This document shows positions 15,026 through 26,600 of a DNA stretch of 61,479 nucleotides, in pieces. The stretch's first letter is position 1, and the number at the start of each line of letters is the position of its first letter. A model generated the notes under the pieces. The model was given only the letters and a program-made list of their open reading frames with translations, was not told the DNA's origin and did no database searches. This DNA is from a virus, in IMG/VR virus record IMGVR_UViG_3300009155_000068, positions 1 through 61,479 of that record. One strand, 5' to 3'. The position numbers and the translations under genes were made by a program.

Positions 15026-18000
15026 ATGAAATATATCCGTAGACAAAACCTTAATCAACAAAATGCACTTGATAAGAAAGTTCTAATAAAGCCAAACGGT
15101 GATATTGAATTTAATCCTACATCATCTGTAACTGTCAACGGCGAATTTATCACTGTTGGTACACAGGTTGCTAGTCCCGAAGTTACTAATGTAATGTATG
15201 TTACCTTAGACGGTGATGATGCAAATGATGGTATGGGCGAAGGTCCTCGCCAGGCAAAACGTACAGTCAAATCAGCCTGTGATGTAGCGCAAGAGGGCAC
15301 AACTATTTTTGTTAGAAGCGGAACTTATTACGAGGACAATCCTATTAGAGTACCGCCTAAGGTAAGTATCATTGGTGACAACCTACGTAGAACAATTATA
15401 AAACCCTTAAATGGCACAACAAAATGGAACATAACACACATTCAAAGAATTGATGGTCTAGTTACAGTTACCCTTGATGTTGAACACGATTTAACAGTAG
15501 CTGATAGAGTAAGAGTAATATGCTCACAAGCAGACATTGATGATGAAAATGCAACGATTGTAACAATTCCAGACTCGATGTCATTTACCTATAATGACTA
15601 TGGTACCAATCTTACCTATGCAGCAGCTACTGGGACTGTAGAACGCGGTACAGACCTTTTCCTAGTTAACAGCCAAGTTTACATAGCACAACTGGTTATT
15701 AGAAGCTTACCTGCTCCGGCATACTGTATCAACATTGATAACGAAGCTATTGTTGATACATCACCCTACATTCAAAATTGTTCAAACATTAACGGACCAT
15801 GGTTAAACAATGGTGAAGAATGGTTACCTTTTATAACAGAACAACGTAATACAGCAGGTGTTATGGTAACTGGTCCCCGTCCTCTATTAGACGAAGAGTT
15901 AGATCCTGCATACTTAGATGTCTACGGTATAAATCAACGTGGTGGCGGTGGTGGTATGTTAATTGACGGTGACAGATACAGTTCTGTATCACCAATACAG
16001 TCAATGGTAGCAGATGCGTTTACACAGGTAGCGCAAGGAGCTGTTGGATTTCATATTACTAACTTTGGTTATATGCAGTTAGTGTCATGCTTCAACGTGT
16101 TTTGCCACATTGCTTATTATACAACCAAAGGCGGTTATCTAAGTATATCAAACTCTGTATGTGACTTTGGTAATTATGCATTTGTTGCAAACGGCTATTA
16201 TCGAACTCCTTATGATAGCGGTGTAATAACTACAGATTATTATTCAAGCGTTGGCTCAGTTACTATCGATACCACTGGCAGTAATTATACTATTGCACCA
16301 ACAGTTATATTTGACCCGCCGACTACCCCAGGCAGTGTCCAAGCAGAAGGCACAGCAGTTATTGATACAATAACTGGAAAACTAGTTGCAATTAGCATAG
16401 ACGTGCCAGGGTCAGGTTATGACTTTCAACCAAATATTACACTCACCGGCGGCGGCGTAGATCCAGGCCTTGTACAAGGCTCAGCCACAGCTAATCTTCA
16501 AAAGAATATAACAGTTACAGTAGATAATTTAAGCAATAAACCACAAGTTGGTAGTATAATTTTCTTTGGCGATGATCCCACAGGTTATTACATAAGTTCT
16601 ACATCAAATTCAAATCAAACATTTGTATACAACGAGAGAAAATGTCGTAGAGATGTTGAATTAATTTTAAATTCCGTCTTAACAGATATGACGTTTGGAT
16701 CAAACTATTCTAGTGTTGCTGCCGGCCTATCTTATATAAGGTCATATGCAGCAAAAGTTACAAGCCTACAAAAAGCACAGACCATTGCTGGATTAAATGA
16801 AGCAAGAGATCTTGCAATAGCACTAACTGTTAATCTATCGGCACAAACTGCAATAACTGACAATTTTGGTATAGTCACCGATATTATTGATTCCGGTGTC
16901 GGCGCTGCACCAGCTGTTAGCATACCTAGTTCGTTAACTAGAGAAGAAGGGTATTCACAGGCTAAAGATATTTTATTAGCAAATAAATTGTTTATTCAAG
17001 ATGAAATTACTGCTTGGATTGCCTACAATTATTCCGTATTAGACTATGATAGTGTAACTTGTTCGAGAGATGTAGGATTAATTATTGATGCGCTATGTTA
17101 TGATTTAATGTTTGGTTCTAATTTTAGATCAATTACAGCCGCACGTAGTTACTATAGAGCAGGCGCGGCAGTGGTAACACAATCCCAGAAAGAAGCTACA
17201 CTTGGCGCATTTCGTTACTTAAAGACAATAGCGGCTGCAAAAATCAACGATAATAATACCGCAGTGGCTAGTGTCGAAAGTAACATGGACATTATTATTA
17301 ATGTTCTTGAAAACGGCCTAGACGAAATAGGTGCATTAATAAGACCCGATCCAACAGGATACAGTAACAATTATAAATTTGCTAGAAACTTAATTGATGA
17401 GAATAAAGAATTTATTAAAGCAGAAGTTAGTGCATATCTCAACATAAACTATACAGCAATATGGACTGCATTAAGCCCAGCGGGCCAAGCCAATTGCCAA
17501 CGTGACACTGGTTATATTCTTGACGCACTATATTATGATCTTACCTATGGCGGCAATTTAGAAACTACTATTGCCGGTAGAGCTTATTATTCTTTTAGTG
17601 TATTACAAATAGATCCTGCAGAAAAAGCAGCCACTTTAGCTGCCTATGATCACATGAGAATTATCATAGGTGATATTGCTCAAAATATAGATATTGTTCA
17701 ACTACAAGGTTCTGTACTACAAGTCACAGGATTACCCGGATCGTTGGCAGCTGCAAATACTGCCAAAGATTTAATACAAAATGTCATCGACATTATCGAT
17801 ACAAATGTCTACACTGACGTAGAACCTAGTACTGCTTGGGTTGATACAGAGTTAGTAGAAAAGAATACAGCACTACAATATGCAAGAAGTTCTATACAAG
17901 ATTCTGTAATCAAATACATCAACAGTAATAATTTTATCTATAATTCAACTACTTGCCGCCGAGATGTTAGTTATATTATTGACGCTATGGCCTATGATTT

Positions 18001-20536
18001 AGCCTACGGCGGAAATACACAAACAGCCAATGCCGCAGCAGCCTATGTTGAAGGTAGTGTGATTGCAGGGCAAGTAGAAGAAACATTAGCGGCATACAAA
18101 TATTGGAAAACTATTGTTGGAAATATTGTAAGAAATATTGAAATTAATACTACCCCTGGAAATAACACAGCTCAAAATATTAGCATTAGCAAAGGTTCTC
18201 CGGTACCTGTTAGCGGACCAGCTAGTTACGCACAAGAATTGTTACAGATTATTATTGATGTAGTAGATCACGGAACTGGATATATCCCTGATCCAGTCAC
18301 ACTTCCAGAATATAGTGTAGGTGACGGCGCCCTTTCAATTATTAGAACTGATATACTGGATAATGTAGCAACAATACAAGACAGTGTAATTGACTACTTG
18401 AATAGTGCATATGGCGGAAATATTGATGTGACATTATTTCCAGCAGTGCAACAAATAACTTCGGGTACTGTTGCACGATTACATAATGTAAGTACAATTA
18501 GTACTGGCGGTACAGCCATGGAATATGTTGGTGCAGGGGTTACCTATAATGCACTTCCATTCTTTGGCGGAGAACCAATCCCAGAAAACGAACGCATAGA
18601 AATTAACAACGGAAAATGTTTCACCGTTACTAACGATCAAGTAGGTAATTTTAGAGTTGGTTCAATCTTTAGAGTTAATGCACTAACCGGTGAAGTAACT
18701 ATTGATGCTGAAAATATTAGCTTATCTGGTATATCTTCAATTGGCCCATTTAAACGTAATGGCATTTATGTTGGTGTACAGCTAAAAGAAGTTAGTGATA
18801 ATACAAATTTAATAGCCAGTATTGGCACACAAGATAACAATACTGTACCTACACAGTATGCTGTCAGCCAATATGTAGAAAGTAGATATCTTAATAAGGT
18901 AACCACTGATCCAGAAACAGTGGCTAGCAATTCCATAACATTTGATGGTAGCATTGCAGTTAATGGTGGAACATTAAGTACAACTTATAGCAATTTTAGT
19001 CTAGTCAATGCCGCAGCAACCACTGTTAATTTTGCTGGAGAAGCTACCACAGTTAACATTGGCGATGCTACGGGTATTGTTTATATCAACGGCGACCTAC
19101 AGGTCAAAGGTGGAGACCTAACCACTGATCAAACAACATTTAATTTATTAGACACTACTGCTACTACTATAAATTTTGGTGGTGATGCTACTGTTATTAG
19201 CATTGGTAAAGACAGCGGTACCACTACGGTTAATAATAATTTTAAAGTTAATATTAATTCAACACTAGGCGATGACACCACTGCTCAGAATACTCTTAAT
19301 GGTAAATTAATATCTAATATTCCCGACAACATTGGATCAGCTGTTGAATTTAAAGAAAGTACAAATAGCTATTTAAAATTTGATACTTCAAACAGCGTTG
19401 AGCTTACAACATTTGGCACACTGCCAAAAGTATCATTTAAGAATACTACAGATGCCAGCAGTGCAACAAGTGCTGCTATAACTTTTGATGGCGGTGTTGG
19501 CATTGCTAAGAAATTATATGTGGGCACAGACTTAACTGTTAATGGAAATAGTGCTCTAGGTAATGATAGAGCTGTGGATACACATACAGTAGATGGCACA
19601 CTATCAATTAATGTGCCTGATAATACTGCTGTGGCATTTCAAGTTAAAGAAAACACACAAACTTATATCACGGCAGTTACTACAGATGGCAGTGAAAGTG
19701 TAACAATTGAATCAACTCCGTTACTATTAGTTAAAAATACTACTGATAACACCTTAGGAACAAATACCAGTGGTGCTCTACAAATTACTGGCGGTGTAGG
19801 CATTGCAAAGAATTTAACCGTTGGCAAAGGGTTAAGTGTAACTGAAGATGTAGAAATTAAAGGCGGCGACTTAACCACCAATCAAACAACTTTTAATTTA
19901 CTAAACACTACTGCTACTACCTTGAATATAGGCGGCGCCAGTACATCAACTAATATTAGTAGCGTTGCCAGCGGTACTACTACTATAGGATATGATCTTG
20001 TAGTTAATGCCGACTTGCAGGTTAAAGGTGGCGACCTAACCACCAATCAAACAACATTTAATTTACTAAACACTACTGCTACTACAATTAATTTTGCTGG
20101 AGTAAGTACTAGTACAGCCATTGGTTCTACAGGCAGTGGCACTACTACCATTGGTTATGACCTTGTGGTTAATTCAGACCTACAGGTCAAAGGTGGCGAT
20201 TTAACCACTAATCAAACAACATTTAATCTATTAAACACCACTGCTACAACTTTGAACATTGGCGGCGACGCCACCACAGTCAATCTTGGCAAGAGTACGG
20301 GAACGGTAAATATTGGTGTACTAGCATTAACCACAGATCTTGAAGTACAGTATGGTGGCACAGGTGTAAGCAGTTTTACAGCCAAGGGGGTAGTATATGG
20401 AAATAGTACCAGCGGATTGTTAGTTACTGCCGCTAGTAATCCAGGTAGCAATGCTACTGCTAGTTATGGAATTTTAACCACAGACGGAACTAATGTTCCA
20501 GTCTGGACAGATGTGATAGATGGCGGTACTTATTAA
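15026..20536 (+). CDS. Giant virion protein: beta-helix, four helical repeats, fibre repeats
   Basis: This 1836-residue protein has several zones. Residues 54-130 (MYVTLDGDDANDG ... RTVKSACDVAQEGTTIFVRSGTYYEDNPIRVPPKVSIIGDNLRRTIIKP) start a right-handed beta-helix of the pectin-lyase type, running to about 400. GSNY/GSGY modules lie at about 415-490. Four copies of an all-helical domain follow, marked by C-x-RD (Cys540, Cys679, Cys824, Cys977) and YDL-x-(F/Y)G-x-N. The C-terminal third has thin beta repeats, GGDLTTNQTTFNLLNTTATT. No catalytic residues of a polysaccharide lyase are evident. A tail fibre, collar or baseplate-periphery adhesin is likely. Confidence 0.75.
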   Translation: MKYIRRQNLNQQNALDKKVLIKPNGDIEFNPTSSVTVNGEFITVGTQVASPEVTNVMYVTLDGDDANDGMGEGPRQAKRTVKSACDVAQEGTTIFVRSGTYYEDNPIRVPPKVSIIGDNLRRTIIKPLNGTTKWNITHIQRIDGLVTVTLDVEHDLTVADRVRVICSQADIDDENATIVTIPDSMSFTYNDYGTNLTYAAATGTVERGTDLFLVNSQVYIAQLVIRSLPAPAYCINIDNEAIVDTSPYIQNCSNINGPWLNNGEEWLPFITEQRNTAGVMVTGPRPLLDEELDPAYLDVYGINQRGGGGGMLIDGDRYSSVSPIQSMVADAFTQVAQGAVGFHITNFGYMQLVSCFNVFCHIAYYTTKGGYLSISNSVCDFGNYAFVANGYYRTPYDSGVITTDYYSSVGSVTIDTTGSNYTIAPTVIFDPPTTPGSVQAEGTAVIDTITGKLVAISIDVPGSGYDFQPNITLTGGGVDPGLVQGSATANLQKNITVTVDNLSNKPQVGSIIFFGDDPTGYYISSTSNSNQTFVYNERKCRRDVELILNSVLTDMTFGSNYSSVAAGLSYIRSYAAKVTSLQKAQTIAGLNEARDLAIALTVNLSAQTAITDNFGIVTDIIDSGVGAAPAVSIPSSLTREEGYSQAKDILLANKLFIQDEITAWIAYNYSVLDYDSVTCSRDVGLIIDALCYDLMFGSNFRSITAARSYYRAGAAVVTQSQKEATLGAFRYLKTIAAAKINDNNTAVASVESNMDIIINVLENGLDEIGALIRPDPTGYSNNYKFARNLIDENKEFIKAEVSAYLNINYTAIWTALSPAGQANCQRDTGYILDALYYDLTYGGNLETTIAGRAYYSFSVLQIDPAEKAATLAAYDHMRIIIGDIAQNIDIVQLQGSVLQVTGLPGSLAAANTAKDLIQNVIDIIDTNVYTDVEPSTAWVDTELVEKNTALQYARSSIQDSVIKYINSNNFIYNSTTCRRDVSYIIDAMAYDLAYGGNTQTANAAAAYVEGSVIAGQVEETLAAYKYWKTIVGNIVRNIEINTTPGNNTAQNISISKGSPVPVSGPASYAQELLQIIIDVVDHGTGYIPDPVTLPEYSVGDGALSIIRTDILDNVATIQDSVIDYLNSAYGGNIDVTLFPAVQQITSGTVARLHNVSTISTGGTAMEYVGAGVTYNALPFFGGEPIPENERIEINNGKCFTVTNDQVGNFRVGSIFRVNALTGEVTIDAENISLSGISSIGPFKRNGIYVGVQLKEVSDNTNLIASIGTQDNNTVPTQYAVSQYVESRYLNKVTTDPETVASNSITFDGSIAVNGGTLSTTYSNFSLVNAAATTVNFAGEATTVNIGDATGIVYINGDLQVKGGDLTTDQTTFNLLDTTATTINFGGDATVISIGKDSGTTTVNNNFKVNINSTLGDDTTAQNTLNGKLISNIPDNIGSAVEFKESTNSYLKFDTSNSVELTTFGTLPKVSFKNTTDASSATSAAITFDGGVGIAKKLYVGTDLTVNGNSALGNDRAVDTHTVDGTLSINVPDNTAVAFQVKENTQTYITAVTTDGSESVTIESTPLLLVKNTTDNTLGTNTSGALQITGGVGIAKNLTVGKGLSVTEDVEIKGGDLTTNQTTFNLLNTTATTLNIGGASTSTNISSVASGTTTIGYDLVVNADLQVKGGDLTTNQTTFNLLNTTATTINFAGVSTSTAIGSTGSGTTTIGYDLVVNSDLQVKGGDLTTNQTTFNLLNTTATTLNIGGDATTVNLGKSTGTVNIGVLALTTDLEVQYGGTGVSSFTAKGVVYGNSTSGLLVTAASNPGSNATASYGILTTDGTNVPVWTDVIDGGTY
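19109..20290 (+). repeat. Tandem 165-bp repeats in the fibre gene
   Basis: Units begin at about 19862, 20027 and 20192 (165-bp period, 55 residues). A more diverged copy begins at 19109. Each encodes GGDLTTNQTTFNLLNTTATT followed by a short variable strand. High identity between the copies makes unequal recombination likely. Confidence 0.8.
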
Positions 20537-20602
20537 CGGGCGATAGTAATATCCTGACCCAGGGCGACGAAAGTCTTGACCCAACCTAGATAGGAAGATG
20601 AG

Positions 20603-23600
20603 ATGGCGACAAAAATTAAACATAGACGGTCCAGCGTATCTGGAAATGTTCCAACGGCTGGACAAATTGATGTAGCAGAATTTGCCTTCAATACCACAGA
20701 CGGATCAATCTTCATTAAGAATGAAGCCAGCGACATCATTGATGTAACGGCAAATTTATACAAGAAAAATACCAGTATTGCCCTAACAGATACCGGCACT
20801 GATGGTACTATCACCATGAAGGCCGACGGTGATATAACGATTGAAGCCACTTCAACTTTAATATCCCTTAAACAAAATGCCAGTATTGAAGACGCCAAAG
20901 AACTGCGATTAAAAGAACTGGCCGCCAATGGCACAAACTATTCTGGATTTAAATCGTCTGACAGTTTGGCTAGCAGTTATATTCTAACGCTGCCAACAAC
21001 TAATGGTACTGTTGGACAAATAATGTCTACTGACGGCGATGGGCAACTGTACTTTTCTGACTCTGATGTGTTTGGTGGTAACAGAGTTTATGTATCTGCT
21101 AGCAAAGGTGATGATACTAATGACGGTATAACAGCTCCTGTACTAACAATTAAACGTGCTTGCCAAATTGCTTCTGGTTTAGTTTATACATCTGGTAGTC
21201 TAGTTAATGGACAAAAAATAAACGTCATTGTTGCAGCAGGTGATTATACAGAACAAAATCCTATCATTATTCCAGACAATGTCACAGTTAAAGGTGATAG
21301 TCTACGTTCAGTGGTCATACGTCCTGCTAATGCCAATCAAGACATGCTGCGTGTGCGTAACGGTTGTTACTTTGGTGAATTTACATTCCGTGACGGACTC
21401 AGCGGAAATACCCCAACCTATACTTGGAATTATGCTGTGTCATTTGACGACCCGTTAGACCTTACAGTAAGTAGAACACTGTATACCTATCTTCCTTCGA
21501 CTAAGCCACTGATCACACAATCTCCTTATATTCAAAACTGTTCAATTATTTCATTCTTAGGGGGCAATGGTGCACTAGTTGACGGCAGTAAAGTAGTTAC
21601 TCCAAATACTTCAGCAAATCAAATTGAAGCAGAAAATCCAGTAAGCGGACCAGCACCTGATCAAGGTAAGTCAATGGTGGCCAACGCCTTTACCATGCTG
21701 TCGTTTGGGGGTACAGGCTGGCGATTGATCAATGATGCTTATGCACAGATCGTTTCATGTTTCCAAATTTTCATGTTGAACGGTGTGTACACACAGAGTG
21801 GCGGTTATTGTTCTATTACTAACTCAGCTACTAACTTTGGTTTATATGCTCTACGTGCCAGCGGTTACAGTCCTCACGCATTTGCCTTTGACAAGGGTTA
21901 TATTGGTACAACTGGTACAACAGGAAGTACTCAAACAATCACCGCATTTGGATGGACTCGACCCGACGGTCCAATAAACGAATTTGTCATAAGAATATAT
22001 GATCCAACAACAACGGCAGACCTAACCAGCACTTATAAAACTACTTTGCCCGGATATCTAGCTACAAGTTTTAATGCAGCCACTGCGGTAAACACTGCAA
22101 CTAACATATTTACAATCAGCAGTCATGGATTTTTAAATGGTGACACGGTTACCTATGACTCAAACAGCGGCACTGATATTAGTCCCTTATTCAGCGGAGA
22201 TACAGTTTACATAGGTTATCTAAGTAGCAGCACTTTTAAAATTTATTACGACGACAGTCTTACACGAGAAATAGACATTATCAGCGTGGGTGTGGGAACG
22301 CAATATTTTAGAAAACAAGATTATGAAATGTATGTTGATGAGGTCACTGATACGCATAATCAATTTCAAACACTGACTTTAGATGCAGGAAGCCCATCGG
22401 GATACTCATTTACCATAGGTGATTTAGTTGAAGGAACTACAGGCGCTTACCCCAATAAGGCCTATGTATACAGTTATAACAGCGGCACTAAACAATTAGT
22501 AGTCTGTGTCAATAAAGTAACGATAGGATTAACTGAAACTAGAAATAATTTTACCACACTAAGCCAAATTACCAGTGTTGCAGGTGTTGCAGCCAGTTAT
22601 TTTATGACTTCTGGTGTAGCATCAAGGACTGACTTGTATGGTGCAGACTTTGAAATACAACCTACTGTGGTCAGTGGCGCACTTACCACGGTGGTCACAC
22701 TCCCAGGTAAACAAATTTGGTTCCACAGACCCAGTGTTACTAACTCATCTGGACACACTTGGGAGTACGCAGGTTCAGGTACAGACTATAATGCTCTACC
22801 ACAGAACGGCGGCAAAGGTGTTGCTGCCTATGAGCAGGTAAGTGAAAATACTGGTAAAGTTTATACATCAGGAACCAACGAACTAGGTGACTTTAAAGTT
22901 GGTAATTTTATCACTGCTTATAACAGAACAGGTAACGTAACATTTACCAACAAAATTACTGTTGATACACTGGACGTTCTACGACTAGGTGTAGGTGGAG
23001 TCACAGTTGAAAGTATCAGTATTGATCCTGAGTTGGGACTAAACGAAACTGGCGGTCCAAAAGATACTAGAATTAGCACTCAGTTGGCTGTATACAGTTA
23101 CAATCAAATTCACCTTGGCAACGTTATTGATAAAAACGTGAGTACAAATGCAGTGCCAGGCTCACTGGTCCAGTTAAATTCTAATGGTCAAATTAACAGC
23201 GACCTAATCCCCACTTCAAGAAGTTTTAGCAGTTTTAGCTCTGCAGGTGTTAACAGCAGATTAGATCTAGCAGACGGTATACCAGCAGGTGATGTTCTTA
23301 GTGGCGACATCGCAGTTGAATCTTTTTACCAGCAAGAATTAACCATTGATTATCCAATAACTGCCGCTATTGGTACAGCAGTTATACAAACTACTGGAAA
23401 TACAGCCACAACTTCAATAACATCTACTGCAAACTCATTTACAGTAACACACACTGGTACACTGACCAACTCAACATACGTGTTAATTGAGGGAGTGACT
23501 CCCACTGCCTACAACGGAGTATGGCTAATCAACAAGGCAAGCTCAGGATCATTTACTGTATTTTCTAACAGTAATCCTGGAACTGCCACTGTACAAGGTA

Positions 23601-26600
23601 CAATTTACTATGGCGGGGCCAGTGGCCGGTTAACAGGTTCTTATACTGCCGCCACTGCTATCGTTGTGGGCAGTGTGTTCACGAACTTTAATACACCATT
23701 TGTCACAGGTGCCAGCACTCTAATTATTGGTACAGATAGAACACCAAGTGACACCAATACCTCGGTAACTGTAAGTATTGCCACTACCGCAGCCAGTGCC
23801 AGTTTGAATTATTTCTTGAATGTCGGTACATATTCACAATATCTAGTATTAGAAAACACAGCTACACCAACATTTACCAATGGCAGCATCAGCGCGGCAC
23901 TTAGATATAGTAATGTAGGATACATTACAACCAGCTCTGCACATAACTTTAGCACAGGCAATGAAGTTAAAGTCAATGCTGTCACAGATAGTTTTGATGG
24001 AACTGCCTATGTCACTGTAATTTCTTCAACTGAATTTAGTTATAGTAGCAGCGGTACTGACACTACTGCCACTGCAACAACCACATCAACTGCTACTCTA
24101 GTAGCAGTTACTGGTACAAGTACCACAGGCAGTGTGGCAACCGCTGGTCTAACCGGCACTATTGCAGTAGGAGATTATGCATTTGGTGCCACATTACCCT
24201 ACGGTGCCAAAGTCACTGTGGTTAACATGGCGGTTAACCCAAGAACATTTACCATAGCCTGGCCAACATCAGCTACAGTCACAGGAACCAGCACGGCTGC
24301 ACTGACATTCATCACTCCTGCTAGTGAAACCGGCACAGTTCGATCAGTACTAACAGCGGCTGACTCTTCAAGCCAGGGTGAATTTACAGAACTACGTTCA
24401 GGCGTATTAACCGCAGTTAACAACTTATCAGGATTAACTGGAGGTAGTAGTTATGTAGCCGGTATATATTCTAGAGTACCTTTGACTAATCAAACAGTGG
24501 CAACAACCAGTATTAGTAGCACAGCCACAGTGGCTACTATTACACATGGTACTACAAGTATAAACACATTCACCACAAGCTCTCAAGTGGTCATTGCAGG
24601 CACCACAGCATCCAGTGGCAGTGCAGGACAGTACAACGGTACATGGACTGTGACCAGCGGTTCAGCAGGATCATTTACTATTACTGGAACATTTACCAAC
24701 GGTGCAACAGCCAGCGTACAAGGTACAGTGGCCAGCGGTGTTGGCGAGTGTGCTCTTGCAGCCATCACAGTGTCTGGCGCAGGAGCAGTCACCGATGTTG
24801 ACCTAGTATTTGGTGGTGCCAACTATGCTGTAGGTAGTACACTAACTACCAGTAATGCGTACCTAGGCGGTGCAGGTTCTGGATTTAAAATAACAACCAC
24901 TGCCATAGAAAAACGTGCCTATATAAACTTATTTGGTGGTCAAACATTCATTGCCACAGCAGTTTCTCCGGACTTTGTAGAAGAAAATGCCAGCACTGTG
25001 CTAACAGCAACAGCAACTGGTACTGTGGTTGCAACATTTAATGCCCAATCAACTGGTTCCGGCGGCGGCGTTGACACCCTATTGAATAGAATTACTACAT
25101 TATCGGCACACGGATTTACCACCGGTGATCCTGTACTCTACAATCCCGGAAGTGATCCTGCTGTTGGAGGATTAACCAGCGGAGTTATCTATTATGCTAA
25201 AGTTATTAGTGCCAGCACCATAGAACTTTATACAAATTATGGCATATCAACAATAATAGTATTGTCTACATCAACAGGCACTGGCCATACATTCACTAGA
25301 AGTACAGTGGATATTATCGACAATACAATAACCATACCAAGTCATGGATTTAGTACAGGTGATGCGTTCCGCATAAACGGCAGTGATTTACCCTACATAA
25401 GCAGCGTACAAATCACATCCGGAAGTCGTTATTTTGTTGGTTCTGTTACAACCAACAGTTTTAGTATCCACGAACTACGCAGTGATGCACTGGATAGTAT
25501 TAGTGGTGTTACTATCAACACACTTAATATTACAGCCACTGGTTCCGGTACTATTACTATTACAAAAAATAACATTAAGGTAACTTCAACGGTTAATACC
25601 AGTAGCAGTAATTTTGATGATTGGAATAGTCTAACAACCACTACCATTGACGCAAGTAGTATTATTTCGGGTATTATTAGTACATCAAGACTGGCCTCAG
25701 GTAGTGCAAGCAGTAGCACATTCTTACGCGGCGACTCAATTTGGAGTCCTGTGGTACAAAGTGCTGTACTAGCATCAAGTTCCGCATTGACATTAAGTGG
25801 CACAGGCGTTGGTCCTTATACAGGTGCACTGACATTTGATGTTGTCAAAGCAGATAAGACTGGAGGTAGTGGCGGTTATTCAACTACAGGTGTAGCCAGT
25901 TTTAATACCACACAATTTTCAGTTGGGGTCGGCGACAGTCTAAGTGCTGGTCAAGTATTGATCAAAGCAGGCGTTGTTGATGCAGGCACACTAGATACCT
26001 ATGATTCAACATATTTTTTAAATCCCAGTAATTTAACCAGTGCTGTGCCAGTGAACAAAGGTGGTACTGCTCTTGTTACATACACTGTTGGTGATACTCT
26101 CTACGCCAGTGGTTCAACTACTTTAAACACCGTGGCTATTGGGGTAGCAGATACTGTAATGACCAGCACTGGGTCAGCACCCCAATGGAGTCCAGCATTA
26201 ACAATAGCAAAAAATATTAGTGTTTCTGGAGCAGATGTTACTACATCAAGCACTGGCGCAAGCACATTGTTTAACACCAATTCACTGGCATTGAAATTAG
26301 GCGGAGCTGCAAATAATATCAATATTGGTTCAAGTACGGCTAGTCAAAGTTTGTCTTCTACAGTAAAAAGTTATACCACCGGAGGCAGTGCCAGTACCAC
26401 TGTTACAGTGAACGTAGGATTAACCGCAGCTATCAGCACTGTGGCTAGAGCAACAAATACTAGTACAATTACTACCAGTGCTAATCATGGATTAACCACA
26501 GGCGATGTAGTCACAGTAGTTTGTACAAGTGATACAGCGTTTAGTGCAATAGCAGTGAGTGTAACAGTTACAGGACTAACTACATTTACCTATGCAAATA

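Noticed and set aside
20533-20934. 133-residue minus-strand ORF at the start of the 2439-residue gene
   Set aside because: It is antisense to a fibre N-terminus of recognisable type and has no ribosome site or promoter.
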